From positions 176,601 to 240,600 of the forward strand of contig NZ_LMPT01000012.1 in assembly GCF_001424425.1 (NCBI RefSeq): DNA of 64,000 bases, given 5' to 3'. This document shows, one piece after another, positions 56,935 to 64,000 of the stretch. Each line of letters begins with the position of its first letter. Positions within the stretch are counted from its first letter, which is position 1. The DNA comes from Acidovorax sp. Leaf191. GTDB lineage: Bacteria > Pseudomonadota > Gammaproteobacteria > Burkholderiales > Burkholderiaceae_C. The notes under the pieces were generated by a model. It ran no database searches, was not told where the DNA came from, and saw nothing but the letters and a program-made list of their open reading frames with translations. Position numbers and translations under genes: made by a program.

Positions 56935-58116
56935 TTACAGCCCGGCTGCCGCACGCAGTGCGGCAGCTTTATCGGTCTTCTCCCAGCTGAACTCGGGTTC
57001 TTCCCGGCCGAAGTGGCCATACGCAGCCGTCTTTTCGTAGATCGGGCGCAGCAGGTCGAGCATCTGGATGATGCCCTTGGGGCGCAGGTCGAAGTGCTCG
57101 CGCACCAATTCGGCCAGGCGCTCGTCCGGGACCACGCCAGTGCCTTCGGTGTAGACCGTGATGTTCATCGGCTCGGCCACGCCGATGGCGTACGCCACCT
57201 GGATCTGGCACTGGCGGGCCAGGCCGGCAGCCACGATGTTCTTGGCCACGTAGCGGGCGGCGTAGGCGGCCGAGCGGTCCACCTTTGTGGGGTCCTTGCC
57301 GCTGAAGGCACCGCCGCCGTGCGGGCAGGCACCGCCGTAGGTGTCCACGATGATCTTGCGGCCGGTCAGGCCGCAGTCGCCCTGGGGGCCACCGATGACG
57401 AAGCGGCCGGTGGGGTTGATCAGGTAGCGGGTGTTCTGCAGCCATTCCTTGGGCAGCACGGGCTTGATGATCTCTTCGATGATGGCTTCGGTGAACGAGG
57501 CCTTCATCTTGGTCTGGGTTTCGCTCTGGTCGGGGTGGTGCTGGGTGGACAGCACCACGGTGTCGATGCTGTGGGGCTTGCCGTCCACGTAGCGCATCGT
57601 GACTTGCGACTTGGCATCGGGGCGCAGGAAGGGCAGGCGGCCGTCCTTGCGCAGCTGGGCCTGGCGCTCCACCAGGCGGTGGGCGTAGTAGATGGGCGCG
57701 GGCATCAGCTCGGGCGTCTCGTCGCAGGCGTAGCCGAACATCAGGCCCTGGTCGCCGGCGCCGGTGTTCAGGTGGTCGTCGGACGCGTGGTCCACGCCCT
57801 GGGCGATGTCGTTGGACTGCTTGTCGTAGGCCACCAGCACGGCGCAGCCCTTGTAGTCGATGCCGTAGTCGGTGTTGTCGTAGCCGATGCGCTTGATGGT
57901 GTCGCGCGCCACCTGGATGTAGTCCACGTGGGCGTTGGTGGTGATTTCGCCCGCCAGCACCACGAGGCCGGTGTTGGTCAGCGTTTCGGCGGCGACGCGG
58001 GAGCGGGGGTCTTCCTTGAAGATCGCATCGAGGATCGCATCCGAGATCTGGTCGGCCACCTTGTCGGGGTGGCCTTCGGACACGGATTCCGAGGTAAAGA
58101 GAAAGTCGTTCGCCAT
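56935..58116 (-). CDS. metK: S-adenosylmethionine synthetase
   Basis: Makes SAM from methionine and ATP; cytoplasmic tetramer. The 393-residue product starts with the canonical [20 protein letters not shown]. It has the flexible-loop and phosphate sites [16 protein letters not shown] and [25 protein letters not shown] lies 10 bp before the ATG. Divergent from the lpxL pair across 132 bp, an arrangement common in Burkholderiales. No riboswitch class that I recognise is visible in the leader. Confidence 0.98.
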   Translation of the reverse strand: MANDFLFTSESVSEGHPDKVADQISDAILDAIFKEDPRSRVAAETLTNTGLVVLAGEITTNAHVDYIQVARDTIKRIGYDNTDYGIDYKGCAVLVAYDKQSNDIAQGVDHASDDHLNTGAGDQGLMFGYACDETPELMPAPIYYAHRLVERQAQLRKDGRLPFLRPDAKSQVTMRYVDGKPHSIDTVVLSTQHHPDQSETQTKMKASFTEAIIEEIIKPVLPKEWLQNTRYLINPTGRFVIGGPQGDCGLTGRKIIVDTYGGACPHGGGAFSGKDPTKVDRSAAYAARYVAKNIVAAGLARQCQIQVAYAIGVAEPMNITVYTEGTGVVPDERLAELVREHFDLRPKGIIQMLDLLRPIYEKTAAYGHFGREEPEFSWEKTDKAAALRAAAGL

Positions 58117-58248
58117 TTGAATAAACTCCTGTGTTCCGGCATTTGGGGCGTTGCCCTCACCCCGAAGGAGCTGTGGCGAACGCTTTAGCAGATTTTTTTA
58201 ACGTCGCCCTGCAAGTTGCTCATTTAACTCAGCGACCCCGTTATTTTA

Positions 58249-59115
58249 ATGCCAGTCGTGTTCCGTTTCTTTTCTGTGTTCCCGCTGTGGTTGCTGCACG
58301 CCCTCGGCGCGGCGATGGGCTGGGTGGCGTTTGCGGCGTCGCCGACGTACCGGCGGCGCTTTCTGGCCAACGTGGCGCTGGCGGGCTATCCGTTCGGCGC
58401 GGTGCGTGCCGCCGTGGCACACGCGGGCCGCATGGTGACCGAGTTGCCCCGCCTGTGGCTGGGCGCGCCCATGCCCTGCCGCCTGGAGGGCGAGGCGTGC
58501 GTCGAGGCGGCCTATGCGGCCGGCAAGGGCATCGTGTACCTCACGCCGCACCAGGGGTGCTTCGAGCTGTCGGCCCAGGCTGCCGCGCGCCGCTGGAGCG
58601 CCGAGCGCGGCCCCATCACCGTGCTGTACCGCCCTGCGCGCCAGGCCTGGCTGGCCAAGGTGATGGAGACCGCGCGCAACCGCCCCGGCATGCTGGCCGT
58701 GCCCACCACGCTGGCGGGGGTGCGCCAGATGATCAAGGCCCTGCGCCGCGGCGAGGCCGTGGGCCTGCTGCCCGACCAGGTGCCGCCCGACGGACAGGGG
58801 TTGTGGTCGCCCTTTTTCGGCCGCGATGCCTACACCATGACCCTGGCCGCGCGGCTGGCGCAGCAGACGGGCGCGGCGGTGGTGCTGGCGCGGTGCGAGC
58901 GGCTGTCCTGGGGCCGTGGCTACGTCACTCATTTCGAGCCGCTGCCGGCGCCGCTGTCGGCCGACATGGACCAGGCCTTGCTGCAGATCAACCAGGCCAT
59001 GGAACACCTCATCCGCCAGTGCCCCGAGCAGTACCTGTGGGGCTACGCCCGCTACAAGCAGCCCCGTGCCGAGGCCGCGCCGCCGGCTGCACCGGCTCCG
59101 GAGACCGCAGCATGA
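58249..59115 (+). CDS. Lipid A acyltransferase (LpxL/HtrB family), first copy
   Basis: Adds a secondary acyl chain to lipid A at the inner membrane. The 288-residue product has an N-terminal membrane anchor and the catalytic HX4E motif in YLTPHQGCFELSAQA (near residue 100). VLYRPARQAWL and GLLPDQVPPDGQGLWSPFFG are conserved acceptor-site blocks. Its stop overlaps the next gene's start by 4 bp. Which acyl position it modifies cannot be read from the sequence. Confidence 0.92.
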   Translation: MPVVFRFFSVFPLWLLHALGAAMGWVAFAASPTYRRRFLANVALAGYPFGAVRAAVAHAGRMVTELPRLWLGAPMPCRLEGEACVEAAYAAGKGIVYLTPHQGCFELSAQAAARRWSAERGPITVLYRPARQAWLAKVMETARNRPGMLAVPTTLAGVRQMIKALRRGEAVGLLPDQVPPDGQGLWSPFFGRDAYTMTLAARLAQQTGAAVVLARCERLSWGRGYVTHFEPLPAPLSADMDQALLQINQAMEHLIRQCPEQYLWGYARYKQPRAEAAPPAAPAPETAA

Positions 59116-59978
59116 CCGGCCGCCTGGGCGTGTGGTTCATGCGGGTGCTGGCACTGCTGCCGCTGCCGGTGCTGCGGGGCCTGGGCTGGCTGCTGGGGCA
59201 GGTGGCCTTTGTGCTGGCGGCGCCCCGGCGGCGGGTGGCGCTGCGCAACCTGGCGCTGTGTTTTCCGGACTGGACGGAGGCGCGCCGCCGCGCGGTCGCG
59301 CGGGCGAGTTTCGTGGCGTTTTGTCAGACCTGGCTCGACCGCAGCTGGCTGTGGGCCGCGCCGCGCGAGGTGGTGGAGCGGCGCGTCGTGCTCAAAGGCG
59401 CCATCCACGAGCTGGAGGGCGACACGCCCACCATCCTGTTCGCGCCGCATTTCTACGGCATGGATGCGGGCGGCCTGGCGCTGCCGTTGCATTCCAGCCG
59501 CGCATTCACTTCCATCTTCGCCACCCACCCGGACCCCGCCGTGGACGCCTGGTTCATGGCGGGGCGCCAGCGTTTCGGCGATGTGCGCATGCTCAACCGG
59601 TCTCACGGCGTGAAGCCCATCATCGCCAACCTGCGCCAGGGCGGCCTGCTGTACCTGCTGCCCGACATGGACTATGGCCGCAACGATTCGGTGTTCGTGC
59701 CGTTCTACGGCGTGACCACCGCGACCATCCCGTCGCTGTCGCGCTTTGCGCGGCTGGGGCGTGCCAAGGTGGTCGGGGTGTATTCGCGCATGACGCCCAC
59801 CGGCTACGTGGCCGAGGTCTCGCCCGCGTGGGCGAACTTCCCCACCGACGACGTCGATGCCGACACCGAGCGTATGAACCGCGAGCTGCAGGCCGTGATC
59901 GACACCATGCCCGAGCAGTACTACTGGGTGCACAAGCGCTTCAAGACGCGGCCCGAGGGCGAGCCAGGCTTGTATTGA
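59112..59978 (+). CDS. Lipid A acyltransferase (LpxL/HtrB family), second copy
   Basis: The 288-residue paralogue of the preceding gene has HX4D in FAPHFYGMDAGGLAL, RFGDVRMLNRSHGVKPII and LLYLLPDMDYGRNDSVFVPF. Asp replaces the Glu of the partner's motif, which is allowed in the family. The ATG at 59112 overlaps the upstream stop. The pair probably adds two different secondary chains in sequence. Confidence 0.92.
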   Translation: MTGRLGVWFMRVLALLPLPVLRGLGWLLGQVAFVLAAPRRRVALRNLALCFPDWTEARRRAVARASFVAFCQTWLDRSWLWAAPREVVERRVVLKGAIHELEGDTPTILFAPHFYGMDAGGLALPLHSSRAFTSIFATHPDPAVDAWFMAGRQRFGDVRMLNRSHGVKPIIANLRQGGLLYLLPDMDYGRNDSVFVPFYGVTTATIPSLSRFARLGRAKVVGVYSRMTPTGYVAEVSPAWANFPTDDVDADTERMNRELQAVIDTMPEQYYWVHKRFKTRPEGEPGLY

Positions 59979-59979
59979 T

Positions 59980-60075
59980 TCCCCACTGAGCCGCTTGCGG
60001 CGTCTTCCCTCTCCGGGGGCCGCCACCCGTGGCCTGGCAGAGCCGGTTCCACGGTGGCACTGGCCTGGGGTGCGC
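59980..60075. repeat. Dispersed palindrome family C, copy 4
   Basis: CCCCACTGAGCCGCTTGCGG, then CTCCGGGGGCCGCCACC and GCAGAGCCGGTTCCACGGTG followed by GCACTGGCC. Arms match copy 2 in inverse order. It is located just after the second acyltransferase gene. Confidence 0.78.
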
Positions 60076-60101
60076 CAGTGGGCAAGATGGCAGATGCTCA
60101 T

Positions 60102-60160
60102 GAAAATGGCCGCTGGCGCTTGTCTGCCAGGCGCTGGCAGCTATCAATTTGATTGCAAAA
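60102..60160. repeat. Dispersed palindrome family B, copy 5
   Basis: AAATGGCCGCTGGCGCTTGT, then CTGCCAGGCGCTGGCAGCTA and TCAATTTGATTGC; the best-preserved family B unit. The stop codon of the hydrolase gene (60144-60146) lies inside it. Confidence 0.85.
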
Positions 60161-61049
60161 ACCGGCGCAGCTCCAGCGCCACGCGCTCCGGGTGCTCGTG
60201 CACGACCCAGTGCGAGGCCTGCTCCACCTTGTGGATCTGCAGCTGCGGAATCCAGCCCGGCAGTCCGTCCAGCAGACCCGGCAGCAGGGCCGGGTCGTCC
60301 ATGGCCCAGAGCACCAGCGTGGGCACGGCGACCGTGAGCATGGACTCGGGCAGTGTGATCGCTTGCGCGCCGGGCTCCCCGTCCCGTGGCGGGCGGATGG
60401 GGCTGGCACGGTAGTAGTTGCACGCGCCCGTCAGGCCCTGCTGCCACAGCGCGCGGTACTGGGCGCGCACGTTCTCGGTGAGCCACGCCGGGGCGCGGCC
60501 CTGGGGGTCGTCGAAGAAGCCGAACAGGCGGCGGAAGTCGTTCTCGGCCAGCAGGGCTTCGGCGTCCGGCCTGCACAGGAAATGCATGTACTGGCTGGCG
60601 GCCTGCTGCGCCGGGTTGTGCGCCAGCTCGCGCACGAAGGCACCGGGGTGCGGCGAGTTGACGATGGCCAGGCGCTTCATCAACTGCGGTTGCTGGTTGG
60701 CCAGGTTCCAGGCCACGGCGCCGCCCCAGTCGTGCGCCACCAGGCATTCGAGCGGCGCCTGCGGTGACTCGGCGGCGATGAGCGCCACCAGGTCCTGCAC
60801 CAGGTGCTTGGCGCGGTAGGCCTCGACCTCGGCGGGGCTGCTGGAGGCGCCGAACCCCCGCAGGTAGGGGGCGACGCAGCGGTAGCCGCCATTCTCGGGC
60901 CGGGCAAAGTACGCCAGCTGCTCGTCCCAGATGAACGCGCCTTCGGGGAATCCGTGCAGAAACAGCAGCACGGGCCGGCCGGCCACGCCGCTCACGCGGC
61001 AGTGCAGGGTGATGCCGTGGGGCAGGGCGACGGAGCGGGTCTGGATCAT
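60144..61049 (-). CDS. Alpha/beta hydrolase, epoxide-hydrolase-like
   Basis: The 301-residue product has HGFPEGAFIWDEQL (oxyanion HGFPE), the nucleophile elbow VAHDWGGAVAWNLA with Asp as nucleophile, a cap domain (about 140-225) and the catalytic His in QASHWVVHEHPERV. An Asp nucleophile with HGFPE marks the epoxide hydrolase/haloalkane dehalogenase branch. Cap tyrosines in CNYYRASPIRPP favour an epoxide hydrolase. The substrate is unknown. Confidence 0.88.
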   Translation of the reverse strand: MIQTRSVALPHGITLHCRVSGVAGRPVLLFLHGFPEGAFIWDEQLAYFARPENGGYRCVAPYLRGFGASSSPAEVEAYRAKHLVQDLVALIAAESPQAPLECLVAHDWGGAVAWNLANQQPQLMKRLAIVNSPHPGAFVRELAHNPAQQAASQYMHFLCRPDAEALLAENDFRRLFGFFDDPQGRAPAWLTENVRAQYRALWQQGLTGACNYYRASPIRPPRDGEPGAQAITLPESMLTVAVPTLVLWAMDDPALLPGLLDGLPGWIPQLQIHKVEQASHWVVHEHPERVALELRRFLQSN

Positions 61050-61050
61050 G

Positions 61051-61100
61051 GCGCTATGAATTAAATAGCTGATAGCGCCCGTTGGGTCAGCGCTAAGGCC
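61051..61100. repeat. Dispersed palindrome family B, copy 6
   Basis: GCGCTATGAATTAAATAGCT, then GATAGCGCCCGTTGGGTCAG and CGCTAAGGCC. It lies between the engB stop and the hydrolase start, so it may separate their expression. Confidence 0.7.
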
Positions 61101-61858
61101 TAGTTTTGCTGAGAATCCTCAAGCGCATCCGACGTGGCGCTGGCGGTGGCGGGGCCATCGGCAGGCAACGCGGCGGGGGCGCCGGGCTGCACCGGGTGCG
61201 CCCACTGCCACAGCAGCTGCGCCACCTCGTCCACGCCCTGCTTCTTGAGGGCCGAAAACATCATCACATCTCCGCCCGCCGCGTTCAGTCGCGTAATCGA
61301 CAGGACCCTGGCTTGCTCGGAGCGTGTGAGCTTGTCCGCCTTGGTCAGCACGATGAGGAATTTGAGGCCTTCCTCGACGCGGGGGCGCAGCACTTCGAGC
61401 AGCGCCTCGTCCAGCTCGGTCAAGCCCAGGCGCGGGTCGCACAGCAACACGATGCCCGTGAGCCCGGGGCGGCTGACCAGGTAGTTGACCATCACCTGCT
61501 GCCAGCGCAGCTTGTCCGAGCGCGACACCTTCGCGTAGCCGTAGCCGGGCAGATCCGCCAGCACCGCATCGGTCACGCCGTGCTTGCCCAGCGAGAACAG
61601 GTTGATGTGCTGCGTGCGCCCCGGCCTTTTGGAGGCGAACGCCAGCTGCTTTTGCTGGGTGAGCGTGTTGATGCAGGTGGATTTGCCCGCATTGGAGCGG
61701 CCCACGAAGGCGATCTCGGGCACGTGGATGGGCGGCAGGTGGTGCAGCTGGGCGGCCGTGGTGAGGAACCTGGCCGTGTGCATCCAGCCCATGGCGATCT
61801 TCGCGTCGGGTGCGGGCGGGAGGGAGCCAGCAACTGGCGCAGTGGGGGAGGTCGTCAT
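61100..61858 (-). CDS. engB: Ribosome-biogenesis GTPase EngB/YsxC
   Basis: Essential GTPase for late 50S subunit assembly. The 252-residue product has G1 GRSNAGKSTCINTL, G2/G3 RPGRTQHINLF and DLPGYGYAKVSRSDK, and G4 LTKADKLTRSE. Both ends carry short extensions typical of betaproteobacteria. Divergent from the cytochrome c4 gene with a 72-bp gap. Confidence 0.95.
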   Translation of the reverse strand: MTTSPTAPVAGSLPPAPDAKIAMGWMHTARFLTTAAQLHHLPPIHVPEIAFVGRSNAGKSTCINTLTQQKQLAFASKRPGRTQHINLFSLGKHGVTDAVLADLPGYGYAKVSRSDKLRWQQVMVNYLVSRPGLTGIVLLCDPRLGLTELDEALLEVLRPRVEEGLKFLIVLTKADKLTRSEQARVLSITRLNAAGGDVMMFSALKKQGVDEVAQLLWQWAHPVQPGAPAALPADGPATASATSDALEDSQQN

Positions 61859-61930
61859 GGAGTATTGGGTTACGAGAGAGCCTCATTGTAGAATCGCGAG
61901 GTTTTTGCGCCCATAACATAGACCCTCGAT

Positions 61931-62572
61931 ATGAAGTTGCTTGCCTCCTTGTTGACAGCTGCCGCATTGGCAGCACCTGTTTTCTCGGCCTTTGCAGCGG
62001 GGGAAGCTCCTGCGGCACCGCCCAAGGCGGCCAAGCCCGATCTGGTCAAAGGCGAGGCCAGCTTCACGGCTGTGTGCGCAGCCTGCCATGGCGCCGATGG
62101 CAACTCTGCCATCGCAGCCAACCCCAAGCTGTCGCAGCAGCACCCTGAATACCTGGTCAAGCAACTGCAGGAGTTCAAGTCCGGCAAGCGCAACGACCCC
62201 GTCATGAAGGGCTTCGCCTCGGCCCTGTCGGACGAGGACATGAAGAACATCGCCTACTGGGTGACCTCCAAGACCGCCAAGCCTGGTTTCGCAAAGGACA
62301 AGGAACTGGTCTCGCTGGGCGAGCGCATCTACCGCGGCGGCATCGCCGACCGCAACATCGCCGCCTGCGCCGGCTGCCACAGCCCCAATGGCTCCGGCAT
62401 CCCGGCCCAGTACCCCCGCCTGTCGGGCCAGCATGCCGACTACACCGTCAAGCAGCTGGTGGAGTTCCGCGAAGGCAAGCGCGCCAACAGCATCCAGATG
62501 ACGCAAGTGGCCGCCAAGCTGAACGACAAGGAAATCAAGGCCGTGTCGGATTACATCGCCGGCCTGCGCTGA
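61931..62572 (+). CDS. Dihaem cytochrome c4
   Basis: The 213-residue periplasmic electron carrier has a signal peptide (MKLLASLLTAAALAAPVFSA then FA) and two homologous cytochrome c domains. Haem motifs are CAACHGADGN (about residue 54) and CAGCHSPNGSG (about 150), with axial Met in PVMKGFASALS and SIQMTQVAAKL. It carries electrons to terminal oxidases. The cytochrome-maturation gene resB follows after a terminator. Confidence 0.95.
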   Translation: MKLLASLLTAAALAAPVFSAFAAGEAPAAPPKAAKPDLVKGEASFTAVCAACHGADGNSAIAANPKLSQQHPEYLVKQLQEFKSGKRNDPVMKGFASALSDEDMKNIAYWVTSKTAKPGFAKDKELVSLGERIYRGGIADRNIAACAGCHSPNGSGIPAQYPRLSGQHADYTVKQLVEFREGKRANSIQMTQVAAKLNDKEIKAVSDYIAGLR

Positions 62573-62641
62573 TTGATCCTCGTCAACCCACGGCGGCTTT
62601 TTTAAGGGCGCCGCACGGAACCTACCGCCAATAACAACCCC

Positions 62642-62683
62642 AAAAAGGGTGGGTCCATCGCACGGATGGCCCCGCCCTTTTTG
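62642..62683 (+). terminator. Cytochrome c4 terminator
   Basis: Long stem AAAAAGGGTGGG-CCATC / GGATGG-CCCGCCCTTTTT with a GCAC loop and an ending T run. Confidence 0.92.
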
Positions 62684-62732
62684 CTTTCCACTTCCCGCGC
62701 CTCGCAGCACCCGCTCTTTCTCCTCTTCATCC

Positions 62733-64000
62733 ATGTCCGACAACACCCAGGGCCTTCGCGTCCAGTCTGGTTCAGCAGCCCTGCGCGCCGGGGTCGAACT
62801 GCTGTCCTCCATGCGGTTCGCGATCTCGCTGCTGACGGTGATCTGCATCGCTTCGGTGATCGGCACGGTGCTCAAGCAGCATGAGCCGGCGGTCAACTAC
62901 GTCAACCAGTTCGGGCCATTCTGGGCCGAGCTGTTCGGCGCCATCCAGCTCAACGCGGTGTACAGCGCCTGGTGGTTCCTGCTCATCCTGGCGTTCCTGG
63001 TGACCAGCACCTCGCTGTGCATCGCGCGCAACACACCCAAGATCCTCACGGACCTCAAGGTCTACAAGGAAAACATCCGCGAGCAGAGCCTCAAGGCCTT
63101 TCACCACAAGGCCGAGGCCGACCTGAACGAGTCGGCCGAAGCCGAGGCGCGCCGCATCGGCACCATGCTGGCCGGCGGCGGCTGGAAGGTGCGCCTGCAG
63201 CAGCGCGACACGGCGGCCGGCCCGGGCACGGGCTGGATGGTGGCCGCCAAAGCGGGCGCGGCCAACAAGCTGGGCTATATCGCTGCGCACAGCGCCATCG
63301 TGCTGGTGTGCCTGGGGGGGCTGCTGGACGGCGACCTCATCGTGCGGGCCCAGATGCTGCTGGGCGGCAAGACGCCCTACCAGGGCGGTGGCCTGATCGC
63401 CGACGTGAAGCCCGAGCACCGCCTGTCCGAGCGCAACCCCACGTTCCGGGGCAACCTGCTCGTGGCCGAAGGCACGCAGTCGAGCACGGCCATCCTGAAC
63501 CAGTCCGACGGCGTGCTGCTGCAGGACTTGCCGTTCGCCATCGAGCTCAAGAAATTCATCGTGGAGCACTACTCCACCGGCATGCCCAAGCTGTTTGCCA
63601 GCGAGATCGTCATCCACGACAAGGCCACGGGCGAGAAGACCCCGGCGCGCGTCGAGGTGAACCACCCGGCCAGCTACAAAGGCATCGAGATCTACCAGTC
63701 GAGCTTCGACGACGGCGGCTCGCACCTGAAGCTGCGTGCCGTGCCCATGGTGGCGGGTGCCAAGCCGTTCGACATCGAGGGCGTGGTGGGCAACTCCACC
63801 GAGCTCACCAACAAGGGCGGCGGCCCGGGCAGCGACAAGCTCACGCTCGAATTCACCGCGCTGCGCACCATCAACGTGGAGAACTTCGCGGGCGCCGGCC
63901 CCGGCAGCACCGGCGTGGATGTGCGCAAGGTCGACCTGCGCGAATCGGTGGAGTCGCGCCTGGGCGCGGCCAACAAGACGGTGACCAAGAAAGAGTTGCG
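62733..64000 (+). CDS. resB: Cytochrome c biogenesis protein ResB (3' partial)
   Basis: Inner-membrane component of the system II (ResBC/CcsBA) haem delivery and ligation machine. 422 codons are visible before the window ends, with no stop. The product starts MSDNTQGLRVQSGSAALRAG and has the first membrane pair ELLSSMRFAISLLTVICIAS and SAWWFLLILAFLVTSTSLCI. A third helix lies near KLGYIAAHSAIVLVCLGGLL and the large periplasmic domain follows (VEVNHPASYKGIEIYQSSFD). ResC is expected just outside the window. Confidence 0.95.
   Translation, partial: MSDNTQGLRVQSGSAALRAGVELLSSMRFAISLLTVICIASVIGTVLKQHEPAVNYVNQFGPFWAELFGAIQLNAVYSAWWFLLILAFLVTSTSLCIARNTPKILTDLKVYKENIREQSLKAFHHKAEADLNESAEAEARRIGTMLAGGGWKVRLQQRDTAAGPGTGWMVAAKAGAANKLGYIAAHSAIVLVCLGGLLDGDLIVRAQMLLGGKTPYQGGGLIADVKPEHRLSERNPTFRGNLLVAEGTQSSTAILNQSDGVLLQDLPFAIELKKFIVEHYSTGMPKLFASEIVIHDKATGEKTPARVEVNHPASYKGIEIYQSSFDDGGSHLKLRAVPMVAGAKPFDIEGVVGNSTELTNKGGGPGSDKLTLEFTALRTINVENFAGAGPGSTGVDVRKVDLRESVESRLGAANKTVTKKEL

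Noticed and set aside
58117..58248. SAM-type riboswitch before metK
   Set aside because: The leader has a GGGG/CCCC hairpin, but I could not match the conserved cores of SAM-I, SAM-II or SAH riboswitches by eye. A covariance search would be decisive.

Overview
The window is dense, GC-rich bacterial chromosome. It looks like a betaproteobacterium of the order Burkholderiales, most likely family Comamonadaceae (Acidovorax-like). The reasons are the Bug-type solute receptor, the NodT/MacAB efflux set, the metK-lpxL divergent pair, a groESL operon with both a sigma-32-like promoter and a CIRCE element, the Entner-Doudoroff edd-eda pair, and three families of dispersed intergenic palindromes that I associate with Comamonadaceae genomes. 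The species cannot be named from the sequence alone. I see no rRNA, tRNA, CRISPR array, transposase or prophage.

Layout, left to right. 1-742: end of a lower-GC type VI secretion effector/immunity pair (Tae4/Tai4). 723-4410: gluconolactonase-like SMP-30 protein divergent from edd-eda. 4431-7034: remnant of a DUF805 gene, then a Fur-box-preceded TonB-dependent siderophore receptor. 7245-9520: groES-groEL with terminator, CIRCE and sigma-32-like promoter. 9583-14954: AraC regulator, NTF2-like protein, and a coupled Bug receptor/FAD monooxygenase pair under a divergent LysR gene. 15243-21517: small secreted protein, then a TetR-macA-macB-nodT tripartite efflux operon. 21652-32042: DUF3606 gene, a structured possible small RNA, and a D-amino-acid/peptide catabolic operon (ABC dipeptide transporter, PLP D-amino-acid lyase, RpiR regulator, D-aminoacylase) divergent from ridA. 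32087-35382: pentapeptide-repeat protein, SMR exporter, argC and a divergent LysR gene. 35507-43943: reductive pyrimidine catabolism (RutR-like TetR, preT, preA, NCS1 transporter, dihydropyrimidinase, ureidopropionase-type hydrolase), followed by a Cache chemoreceptor. 46019-48082: GGDEF/EAL protein. 48130-54343: NAD salvage regulon (nadM-Nudix, nadE, pncB, nicotinamidase) divergent from nrtR. 54569-56609: haem-binding diguanylate cyclase, hemerythrin and DUF1328. 56935-59978: metK divergent from two lpxL-type acyltransferases. 60144-64000: alpha/beta hydrolase, engB, cytochrome c4 and the start of resB.

How it fits together. Several clusters are complete modules with a local regulator and a visible candidate operator. 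The pyrimidine cluster has two tandem RutR-type palindromes, plus an NtrC-like site and a sigma-54-like promoter before its transporter. The D-amino-acid cluster has two copies of one block exactly 74 bp apart, one at each divergent start. The NAD cluster is led by a catalytically dead Nudix repressor (NrtR). groESL has dual heat-shock control.

Most long reverse-frame ORFs are shadows that exist because stop codons are rare at this GC content. The strongest unexplained signals are the 74-bp spaced D-amino-acid operators, a pseudoknot-capable RNA with its own terminator at 22015-22121, an inverted-repeat element that supplies the last ~53 codons of the nicotinamidase gene, and the crowding of dispersed palindromes into intergenic gaps.
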